Shown: positions 1 through 5,753 of the stretch, in pieces
Position numbering within the stretch: position 1 is the stretch's first letter
How the letters are laid out: each line of letters begins with the position of its first letter
Assembly (NCBI GenBank): GCA_028293055.1
Contig: JAQGLD010000318.1
Coordinates: forward strand, 1-6,449
Direction of reading: 5' to 3'
Length of the DNA: 6,449 nt
DNA from: Alphaproteobacteria bacterium
GTDB taxonomy: Bacteria; Pseudomonadota; Alphaproteobacteria; Sphingomonadales; Sphingomonadaceae
Position numbers and translations under genes: made by a program
Notes under the pieces: generated by a model
The model's input: only the letters and a program-made list of their open reading frames with translations
What the model was told of the DNA's origin: nothing
Databases searched by the model: none

Positions 1-89
1 AGAGTGAGCAGGGCCAGGGTCAGCCACGGCGGCGAGGGCGGCGTCGTCGCCGGCAGTGGAGCGGCGGAAGCGGAGTGCGGCGCGATCAT
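1..89 (-). CDS. 5' fragment of a possible membrane transporter (MFS-like), cut by window edge
   Basis: An open frame begins with ATG at 89-87 and runs off the left edge without a stop, giving 29 complete codons. The ATG overlaps the TGA (88-86) of the preceding CoA-transferase as ATGA, the same junction type seen elsewhere in this cluster, which is the main support for the start. The peptide begins MIAPHSASAAPLPA, is rich in Ala, Pro, Ser and Thr, and then turns hydrophobic (WLTLALLTL) just at the window edge. A short flexible tail leading into a hydrophobic helix is typical of major facilitator superfamily transporters, and an uptake permease would suit a catabolic cluster. That identification is inference from very few residues; another membrane protein is equally possible. 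Shine-Dalgarno support is weak (GAG at 98-96, AGGA at 106-103), consistent with translational coupling. Confidence 0.5.
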   Translation of the reverse strand, partial: MIAPHSASAAPLPATTPPSPPWLTLALLT

Positions 90-1270
90 CGTCCGCTCAC
101 GATCCTGCCGATCCGATCCTCGTCGACTCCAGCCTCTCGGAGTACTTCCTGCGTATGCTCGCCAAGTCGCGGCGCGCCGCAGAGCGGCTCCGCGGCCTGC
201 CCGTCGAAGCGCAGGGCCGGCTCCAATGTCCGCAGCACCCCTTCGCTAGGGTGGGTGCTGGTCCGGACGACCTTCATTGCGGCGAGCTGCGGATCTTCGA
301 CCAGGCTCTCCAGCGTATGGACAACCGCCGCCGGGATGTCGGCTTCGTGGAGCGCGGTCAGCCACTGCTCCGACGATCGGCCGTGCATGATCTCAACGAC
401 TCGGACATAGATTTCCGAAGCGTGGGTAGAGCGGGCGGTCAAGTTGTGCAGCCGGCTGTCCTCGGCGAACCAGGCTTCTTCGCCGGCGATTCGGACGAAG
501 GCGCGCCAATGCTTGTCGGTGTAGAGCACCATCGAGACATAGCCGTCCTGTGTCCGATAGGGTCGCCGGAGGTCGGTCAGGATTCGTTGGTAGCCCATCG
601 GACCGATCGGCGGCTCGAACGTCGCCCCGCCCATGTGATCGGCAAGCACCGAAGCCGCCATGGTCTCGAACATCGGCAGGATGATGTGCTGGCCCTCTCC
701 GGTGCGATGGCGGGCGAGCAGGCTCGCCAGAACCGCATTCGCGCAGGCCAGGCCGCAGGCGCGATCGTTGAAGGCCAGGGGCACGAACATCGGTTCATCG
801 GCGCCGGCCCGCATCAGCAGCGACGGCACCGCGGTGAGGCTCTGGATCAGGTCCTCATAGGCCGGGTCGCCCGCGCGGGGGCCCTCATTGCCGAATCCGA
901 GCAGGTTGACGTAGACGATCCGGGGATTGGCCTCCCTGAGCCGGGCATAGCTTAGCCCGAGCCGGTCCATCGCCTCGGCGCGGGTGTTCGACACCAGCAC
1001 GTCCGCAGTCTCGGCGAGCTTGAACAGAGCCGCGAGGCCGTCCGCATCCTTGAGATCGAGAACCACGCTGCGCTTGCCGCGGTTGGCGTGGAGAAAGATA
1101 TAGCCCATGCCGGGATTCTTCATCGGCCCGATATGCCGCGACGTATCGCCCGACGGCGGCTCGACCTTGATCACCTCGGCGCCGAATTCCGCCAGAATCT
1201 GGGTCGCGACCGGACCCATGACGACCTGGCTGAGATCGAGCACGCGATAGCCTTCGAGCAGCTTGGTCAC
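86..1270 (-). CDS. Family III (CaiB/BaiF) CoA-transferase, divergent member
   Basis: A 394-residue protein of the formyl-CoA transferase/CaiB family, cytosolic enzymes that move CoA from a donor thioester to a free carboxylate through an aspartyl-CoA thioester. The N-terminal Rossmann-type part shows the family pattern RVLDLSQVVMGP (residues 9-20) and FGAEVIKVEPPSGD (29-42). The probable catalytic Asp is D169 (AFNDRACG), followed by the usual helix and RTGEGQ. Odd points: the position usually reading ENF.PG is SNTRAE (94-99), and the residue before the Asp is Asn rather than the common Gly, so substrate choice may differ from the other CoA-transferase here. I chose GTG at 1270-1268 because it overlaps the crotonase stop as GTGA, has GGGAG 9 bases upstream, and gives the family-typical N-terminus (MTKLLEGYRVLDL). 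An upstream ATG at 1303 would add 11 residues. Substrates unknown; a racemase role is less likely given the length and conserved Asp. Confidence 0.9.
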   Translation of the reverse strand: MTKLLEGYRVLDLSQVVMGPVATQILAEFGAEVIKVEPPSGDTSRHIGPMKNPGMGYIFLHANRGKRSVVLDLKDADGLAALFKLAETADVLVSNTRAEAMDRLGLSYARLREANPRIVYVNLLGFGNEGPRAGDPAYEDLIQSLTAVPSLLMRAGADEPMFVPLAFNDRACGLACANAVLASLLARHRTGEGQHIILPMFETMAASVLADHMGGATFEPPIGPMGYQRILTDLRRPYRTQDGYVSMVLYTDKHWRAFVRIAGEEAWFAEDSRLHNLTARSTHASEIYVRVVEIMHGRSSEQWLTALHEADIPAAVVHTLESLVEDPQLAAMKVVRTSTHPSEGVLRTLEPALRFDGQAAEPLCGAPRLGEHTQEVLREAGVDEDRIGRIVSGR

Positions 1271-2127
1271 GAAGGCGCGCTCCCGCCGCGATTGACCGGC
1301 CAAGCGGCGATCCAGGTCTCGGCCGGCCGAAATTTGCGCAGGCCGGATATGCCATCCTGCGCCAATATCTGCCGGAACGGCCGACCGTCCGCCGCCAGAG
1401 CGGTGGCCGCCGCCTCGGCAGTCAGCGCGCTATAGGCCTGCGCCGCGCGCGGCCCCGCGCGATGGCCGAGCGCCTCGCTCACGGCATTGATGCCACGCTT
1501 GTTGAGTTGGGTGCTTGGACCTGGGGCGCGGGCGATCCGCTCGGCGAGATCGCGCGAGGCCTCGGCGAGCATTGCCGGCGGCACGGTCGCGAACACCAGC
1601 CCGATCTCGCGGGCCTGCGCAGCGGAGATCAGGTCGCCGGTGAAAATGAGATATTTGGCCCAGGCCGGCCCGATGATCGGCACCAGTTCCGAAGCGCCGG
1701 GCAGGCCGAGCGGACCTTCGACCAGGCCGAACCGGGCGTCCTCCGCCGCAACCACCAGGTCGCATTGCGCAATCAGGCCGAGGCCCGCGCCGAGACAGCG
1801 ACCCTGGACCGCCGCGACGACCGGCTTGGAGGTCTCGCGCAGGGCCTCGAGAAAGCGCGTCGAGCGCGCGAAGAAGGCTTCCTGCTCCAGCGGACTGGTT
1901 CGCGGCGCGGTCTTCTTGAGGTTGGCTCCCGCGCAGAAATCCTCCCCGGCGGCGTCGATCAGGATCGATTTGACCGCTAGGTCGGCCTCGCATTGCGCAC
2001 ATGCCGCGACGATCTCTTCCCGAATCGATCCTTCGCCGAACCACAAGGCGTTGCGTGTCGACGGGGAGTCGAGGGTGAGTGTCGCGACGCTCCCGTCCCG
2101 ATCGAGGCGAATGTGGTCGAACGTCAT
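1267..2127 (-). CDS. Crotonase superfamily protein (enoyl-CoA hydratase/isomerase-like) lacking one catalytic Glu
   Basis: A 286-residue enoyl-CoA hydratase/isomerase family protein; the fold binds acyl-CoA and stabilises a thioester enolate. Visible signatures are FCAGANLK (64-71, first oxyanion-hole element around A66/G67), QGRCLGAGLGL (108-118) and ARFGLVEGPLGLPG (131-144, second oxyanion element at G134). Aligned by eye with rat mitochondrial hydratase, E137 matches Glu144 but the Glu164 position is Y159 (PAWAKYLIFTGD). Losing one of the two hydratase glutamates is common in crotonases that do isomerisation, C-C cleavage or other reactions, so the name 'hydratase' should not be taken literally. 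The C-terminus (about residues 265-286, with Trp272 and Trp276) runs somewhat past the usual 255-265 length. The ATG at 2127 follows a 73-base gap after the regulator; the stop overlaps the GTG of the next CoA-transferase, so the two are probably translationally coupled. Confidence 0.9.
   Translation of the reverse strand: MTFDHIRLDRDGSVATLTLDSPSTRNALWFGEGSIREEIVAACAQCEADLAVKSILIDAAGEDFCAGANLKKTAPRTSPLEQEAFFARSTRFLEALRETSKPVVAAVQGRCLGAGLGLIAQCDLVVAAEDARFGLVEGPLGLPGASELVPIIGPAWAKYLIFTGDLISAAQAREIGLVFATVPPAMLAEASRDLAERIARAPGPSTQLNKRGINAVSEALGHRAGPRAAQAYSALTAEAAATALAADGRPFRQILAQDGISGLRKFRPAETWIAAWPVNRGGSAPS
1280..1284 (-). promoter_or_regulatory. Ribosome binding site deciding the GTG start of the downstream CoA-transferase
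   Basis: On the minus strand GGGAG lies 9 bases before the GTG at 1270-1268, within the 3' end of the crotonase gene. This spacing supports the GTG over the upstream in-frame ATG at 1303. Confidence 0.55.
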
Positions 2128-2200
2128 CGGGTCGGAACCCCGCCCGAGGCCAGGTCCGGAGACGGAGGAAGCCGTGTGGGCCTGATTTTCGGGGAATGCG
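2128..2200 (-). promoter_or_regulatory. Largest intergenic gap; candidate internal promoter/LysR site region
   Basis: This 73-base spacer between the LysR stop and the crotonase start is the only gap in the window large enough to hold a promoter. It contains an imperfect dyad at 2185-2197 (ATTTTCGGGGAAT, with ATT/AAT arms) that loosely fits the T-N11-A style of LysR operators on the minus strand. I see no convincing -35/-10 boxes and no strong Shine-Dalgarno before 2127. The call rests on position and one weak dyad, so it is tentative; it may simply be a spacer in a longer transcript. Confidence 0.25.
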
Positions 2201-3136
2201 TCACGCGACCACCCACAGGCCTTCCGAGCGCATCTGCTCGATGATCTTCTTGACCATCCCCTCGACCGCGACCGAAGCGCCCGACGGCGGTCGAACGGGG
2301 GTTCGAACCAGCGAGACGCTACGCTTTAGGTCGATTCCCGTAACCCGCGCGGCGGCGAGGGTTCCGGCGACCAATTCCTCGCGCACCCCGACATGGGGAA
2401 GCAGTGAATAGCCGTCGCCGCTCGCGAGCAGCGACTTGAGCAGGGACAGCGAATCGATCTCGGTGCGGATCGACAAGCGGATCGCCTCGCCGTGCGGCTG
2501 CTGGTTGATCCGCCGGAGGAGACCCTTGCCGATCGGCGGCATCAACAGGTCGATTCGCCGCAATATCTCGGCATCGACCGGCTCGAGCGCGATTCCGTTC
2601 GCATCGACCGCTCCGAACGCGTCGCGCGGGCCTATCAGGAACAGGGTCTCGTCGCCGATATGCTCGGCCGGAAGATGCCACAGATCCTCGGCATAATAGA
2701 CCAGGGCCACTTGGAGGCTGCCTTCCTCGAGGCTGCGGAAATGGTCGCTGGCGACCGCCTGGCGGATGCGCAATTTTATGTCGGGAAATTCGGCGCGGGC
2801 AGCCCGGATCAGGGGATGGCCCATCAGATGGCCGAGCGAGATCGGCAGGCCGAGCGCGACCTCGCCGGCCGAGGTCTTGGTCGATCGCCTGAGCTCATCG
2901 CGCGCCCGCCGGGTCGATTGGAGGATATGCTCGGCATGGTCCTTGAACAGGTGACCCGCCGCGGTTGGCGAGACTCCGCGCGAGGTGCGATCGAACAGTT
3001 TCGCCCCGAGCTCGTCCTCGAGGCGGAGCAGTTGCTGGCTGAGCGACGGCTGGGCGAGGCCGAGCTCCTCCGAAGCCTTGGTGATCGACTGGCATTCGAC
3101 GATGGCCAGGAAGGCGCGAAGCTGGGCTTCATCCAT
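2201..3136 (-). CDS. LysR-type transcriptional regulator
   Basis: A 311-residue LysR family regulator of normal length. The N-terminal winged helix-turn-helix occupies about residues 1-60, with the family pattern LRAFLAIVECQSITKAS, then LAQPSLSQQLLRLEDELG (27-44, recognition helix) and LFDRTSRGVSPTAAG (47-61). A linker helix (about 62-90) joins the periplasmic-binding-protein-like effector domain (about 91-300), which would sense a pathway acid or its CoA ester. By eye the protein resembles the Nac/CbnR-like branch, but this is not firm. It sits on the same strand as the enzymes, 41 bases after the HMG-CoA lyase family gene, rather than being divergently transcribed as many LysR regulators are. 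It may therefore be part of the operon it controls. The start ATG at 3136 has only a weak ribosome site (GGTGG). Effector unknown; control of the flanking catabolic genes is inferred from context. Confidence 0.93.
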   Translation of the reverse strand: MDEAQLRAFLAIVECQSITKASEELGLAQPSLSQQLLRLEDELGAKLFDRTSRGVSPTAAGHLFKDHAEHILQSTRRARDELRRSTKTSAGEVALGLPISLGHLMGHPLIRAARAEFPDIKLRIRQAVASDHFRSLEEGSLQVALVYYAEDLWHLPAEHIGDETLFLIGPRDAFGAVDANGIALEPVDAEILRRIDLLMPPIGKGLLRRINQQPHGEAIRLSIRTEIDSLSLLKSLLASGDGYSLLPHVGVREELVAGTLAAARVTGIDLKRSVSLVRTPVRPPSGASVAVEGMVKKIIEQMRSEGLWVVA

Positions 3137-3177
3137 GGCGCCACCGGTCGTTCATGACAGGCTTGGACGCGGAAGAC

Positions 3178-4104
3178 TCATGCGGCCAGGCCGGTCTGCG
3201 GGCAGGGATGGAGATCGCAATTGCGTCCCGCCTTCATCAACTGGCCGGGCACGTCGTGGCCGAGCAGGCCGGGAAGCGTGCGCGACAGAGCGAGCAAGGC
3301 CGGCAGGTCGACGCCGGTGCGCATGCCCATTTCCTCGGCCATGTTGATCGCATCCTCGCTGCAGATATTGCCCGAGGCGCCTGGCGCGAACGGGCAGCCG
3401 CCCAGGCCGCCGAGCGCAGCGTCGAAACGGCGTGCGCCGACCTCGTAGGCGGCGAGCAGATTGGCAAGCCCGAGGCCGCGCGTATTGTGGAAATGGAGGG
3501 TCAGCGCCGAGGCCGGCAGTTTCTCGAGCGCTCGCGCGACCAGCCTCTTCACCTGCGCCGGATTGGCCATTCCTGTGGTGTCGGCGAGGGTGATCCCATC
3601 GACTCCGAGGGCGAGGTAGCGGTCGATCAGGGCGAGCACGCGCTCTTCGGCCTGCGTGCCCTCGAATGGGCAGCCGAAACTCGTCGCGATCGATCCGTTG
3701 ACGAGCATGGCGCTTCCGTCGACCCGCTCGACGATCGATTCGAAGGCGGCAAAGCTCGAATCCGTGCTCATCTGGACATTGGCGAGATTGTGGGTCTCGC
3801 TCGCCGACACGACGAGATTGATCTCGTCGGCGCCCGCCACCAGCGCGCGCTCCGCGCCGCGCAGGTTGGCGATCAGTCCGACATAGACGACGGACGGATT
3901 GCGAGCGATTCCGGCGAAGACCTCGTCGGCGTCGCGAAGCCCCGGGACGGCGCGCGGGGAGACGAACGAGCTCACCTCGATCCGGCTGAAACCCATTTGC
4001 GACAAGGCGTCGATCAGCCGCACCTTGTCCGCCGTCGGGATCCAGCTCGGCTCGATCTGGAGCCCGTCGCGCATCGCGACTTCCTGGAAGACGATGTCGG
4101 TCAT
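3178..4104 (-). CDS. HMG-CoA lyase family protein (DRE-TIM retro-Claisen lyase)
   Basis: A 308-residue TIM-barrel enzyme of the hydroxymethylglutaryl-CoA lyase family. The known reaction is metal-dependent cleavage of 3-hydroxy-3-methylglutaryl-CoA to acetyl-CoA and acetoacetate; relatives cleave other tertiary 3-hydroxyacyl-CoAs. Diagnostic residues are present: MRDGLQ with R12 and D13, E43 in RIEVSSFVSP, the metal-binding HFHNTRG with H204 and H206, and GGLGGCPFAPGASGN with the catalytic-loop C237 and N246. The length matches bacterial MvaB-type enzymes. The start ATG (4104-4102) overlaps the upstream CoA-transferase stop as ATGA; a purine-rich GAGGAAGG lies 13 bases upstream, rather far but usable with coupling. 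The context lacks leucine-degradation partners (no carboxylase or isovaleryl-CoA dehydrogenase), so the true substrate may be another 3-hydroxy-3-methyl acyl-CoA such as citramalyl-CoA. Family assignment is firm; substrate is inference. Confidence 0.93.
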   Translation of the reverse strand: MTDIVFQEVAMRDGLQIEPSWIPTADKVRLIDALSQMGFSRIEVSSFVSPRAVPGLRDADEVFAGIARNPSVVYVGLIANLRGAERALVAGADEINLVVSASETHNLANVQMSTDSSFAAFESIVERVDGSAMLVNGSIATSFGCPFEGTQAEERVLALIDRYLALGVDGITLADTTGMANPAQVKRLVARALEKLPASALTLHFHNTRGLGLANLLAAYEVGARRFDAALGGLGGCPFAPGASGNICSEDAINMAEEMGMRTGVDLPALLALSRTLPGLLGHDVPGQLMKAGRNCDLHPCPQTGLAA

Positions 4105-5294
4105 CGGATTGCGCCGGCCTTCCTCAACGCTGCGATCTCCTCCTCGCCATAGCCCAGATCGGCGAGCACTTCATCCGTATGTTGGCCGAGCGATGGCCCC
4201 GCCCAGCATAGCTCACCGGGCGTCTCGGACAGCTTGGGGACGATTCCGGGCATCTTCACGATCGTGCCGTCAGCAAGCGACATGTCCTGGATCATGCCCC
4301 TTGCCAGGTAATGCGGATCGGCGACGATGTCGGAGACCGAGTAGATGCTACCGGCCGGAACCTCGGCAGCCTCCAGCGCGGCGAGCGCCTCGGCGACGGT
4401 TCGAGTCGTTGTCCAGTCCTGGATCGCACCGTCTATCTCGTGCACGCGAGCGACCCGGCCCGGATTGGAGGCGAGGGCCGGGTCCTCGGCCAGGTCTTGG
4501 CGGCCGATCGCGACCATCAGCCGGCGATAGATCAGGTCACTATTCCCCGCGATGACGACATAGCCGCCATCTCCGCTCGGGTAGGTGTTGGAAGGCGCAA
4601 CCCCCGGCAGCGCGCCGCCGGCCCGTTCGCGCACCTCGCCGGTCAGATCATATTCCGGAAGGAGACTTTCCATCAGGTTGAATACGCTCTCGTAGAGCGA
4701 GACGTCGACGACCTGGCCGCGGCCTTCGCCGGTCTTGACGCGCAGCAGTGCCATCAGCGCGCCCATCACTCCGTGGAGCGAGGCGAGCGAGTCGCCAAGG
4801 CTGATCCCGACTCGGGAGGGTGGGTTGCTCGGGTCACCGGTGGTGTAGCGTATTCCGCCCATTGCCTCGCCGATCGCCCCGAAACCAGGGCGGTCCTTAT
4901 AGGGGCCGGTCTGGCCGTATCCGGAGATCCGGACCATCACCAGATCGGGATTGAGCGCCGAGAGGTCCTCCCAGCCCAGGCCGAGCTTCTCGAGCCCGCC
5001 GGCTCGAAAATTCTCGATCACCACGTCGCAGGATGCGGCGAGGCGCTTGACGATCCCGACGCCCTCCGGGGTCTTGAGATCCACCGCGACCGACTTCTTG
5101 TTGCGCGACTGGAGCGACCACCAGAGCGACGTCCCGTCGTGAAGCTTGCGCCACTGGCGCAACGGATCGCCGCCCTTGGGACTTTCGATCTTGATCACCT
5201 CGGCGCCGAACTCGGCGAACAGCCGTGCCGCGAAGGGCGCCGCGATCAGTGTGCCGAGCTCCAGCACCCGAATATTGGAAAGCGCGCCCTTCAT
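4101..5294 (-). CDS. Family III (CaiB/BaiF) CoA-transferase, canonical member
   Basis: A 397-residue formyl-CoA transferase-like enzyme. It shows the full set of family landmarks: IRVLELGTLIAAPFAARLFAEFGAEVIKIE in the N-terminal region (8-37), VIENFRAGGLEKLGLG (92-107), SGYGQTGPYKDRPGFG (124-139), and the catalytic aspartate D168 in GISLGDSLASLHG, followed by VKTGEGRGQ. A glycine-rich loop GDGGYVVIAG lies about 70 residues further on, matching the mobile loop region of family members. The protein probably transfers CoA from a donor such as succinyl-CoA to a mono- or dicarboxylic acid that enters the pathway; members annotated for benzylsuccinate, mesaconate/itaconate or carnitine share these motifs, so the substrate cannot be told apart. 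It begins 4 bases after the MaoC stop and overlaps the HMG-CoA lyase family start by 4 bases, with no clear ribosome site of its own, indicating coupled translation. Confidence 0.93.
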   Translation of the reverse strand: MKGALSNIRVLELGTLIAAPFAARLFAEFGAEVIKIESPKGGDPLRQWRKLHDGTSLWWSLQSRNKKSVAVDLKTPEGVGIVKRLAASCDVVIENFRAGGLEKLGLGWEDLSALNPDLVMVRISGYGQTGPYKDRPGFGAIGEAMGGIRYTTGDPSNPPSRVGISLGDSLASLHGVMGALMALLRVKTGEGRGQVVDVSLYESVFNLMESLLPEYDLTGEVRERAGGALPGVAPSNTYPSGDGGYVVIAGNSDLIYRRLMVAIGRQDLAEDPALASNPGRVARVHEIDGAIQDWTTTRTVAEALAALEAAEVPAGSIYSVSDIVADPHYLARGMIQDMSLADGTIVKMPGIVPKLSETPGELCWAGPSLGQHTDEVLADLGYGEEEIAALRKAGAIR

Positions 5295-5298
5295 CCGG

Positions 5299-5751
5299 TC
5301 ACGGCGTGTGGCGGAAGATCATCTGGGCGACGCAGGCCGGCTTGGCGGCGCCTTCGACCTCGATCGTCATCTCGAGGATGGTCTGCAGCGTATTCCCCGC
5401 CGACGTGTAGTCGAGCACCTTGGCGAGCAGCCGGACCCGCGACCCTACGGGCACCGGGGTGGGAAATCGAATTTTGTCGTAGCCGTAATTGACCCCCATC
5501 TTGAAGCCGTCGAACTTGAAGACGTCCTTGCTGACCGAACTGGTCATCGCCAGGGTCAGCACGCCATGGGCGATAGTCCTCCCGAACGGGCCGTCCTTGG
5601 CGCGTTCCTCATCGACATGGATCCATTGACGATCGCCGCTCGCCTCGGCGAACTGGTTGATCCTTTCCTGGGTGACTTCAATCCACTCGCTAGGCCCGAG
5701 CGTCTTGCCGACCAGCCCGGGCAGGCTCTGTTGGCTGAGCGTCGTGGGCAC
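5299..5751 (-). CDS. MaoC-like (R)-specific enoyl-CoA hydratase (hydratase 2), HtdZ-like
   Basis: A 150-residue single hot-dog domain of the MaoC dehydratase family, which adds water to trans-2-enoyl-CoA to give an (R)-3-hydroxyacyl-CoA. The active-site segment ASGDRQWIHVD carries the catalytic D40 and H45, followed by GPFGRTIAHGVLTL (54-67), and the C-terminal part contains VEGAAKPACVAQMIFR. From memory this closely resembles the single-domain mycobacterial Rv0130 (HtdZ) type rather than two-domain hydratases. A start codon choice matters: the open frame continues far upstream within the SDR gene, but homologous sequence begins near here. GTG at 5751 has GGAGAA 6 bases long ending 6 bases upstream (GGAG to GTG spacing 8), while a TTG at 5757 would sit only 2 bases after GGAG. 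Next to an SDR of the 3-hydroxyacyl-CoA dehydrogenase type, it could form a hydration/oxidation pair like the two activities of peroxisomal MFE-2. Confidence 0.9.
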   Translation of the reverse strand: MPTTLSQQSLPGLVGKTLGPSEWIEVTQERINQFAEASGDRQWIHVDEERAKDGPFGRTIAHGVLTLAMTSSVSKDVFKFDGFKMGVNYGYDKIRFPTPVPVGSRVRLLAKVLDYTSAGNTLQTILEMTIEVEGAAKPACVAQMIFRHTP

Positions 5752-5753
5752 GA

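Noticed and set aside
1271..1303. Upstream ATG at 1303 as the start of the CoA-transferase
   Set aside because: It would add 11 charged residues not typical of the family and overlap the crotonase by 37 bases. The GTG at 1270 has a ribosome site and a GTGA junction.
2131..2150. GC-rich inverted sequence after the regulator gene as a rho-independent terminator
   Set aside because: Only a three-pair GGG/CCC stem could be drawn (GGGTTCCGACCC on the minus strand), with no following T-run.
3154..4152. A 332-codon plus-strand open frame opposite the HMG-CoA lyase family gene
   Set aside because: The sense strand carries the full set of lyase motifs. The antisense translation has no family resemblance and looks like a compositional artefact.
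4311..5492. A 393-codon plus-strand open frame, and a 299-codon one at 56-955
   Set aside because: They lie antisense to well-supported CoA-transferase genes. They are rich in Arg, Ala, Gly, Asp and His without recognisable motifs, as expected for shadow frames in GC-rich DNA.
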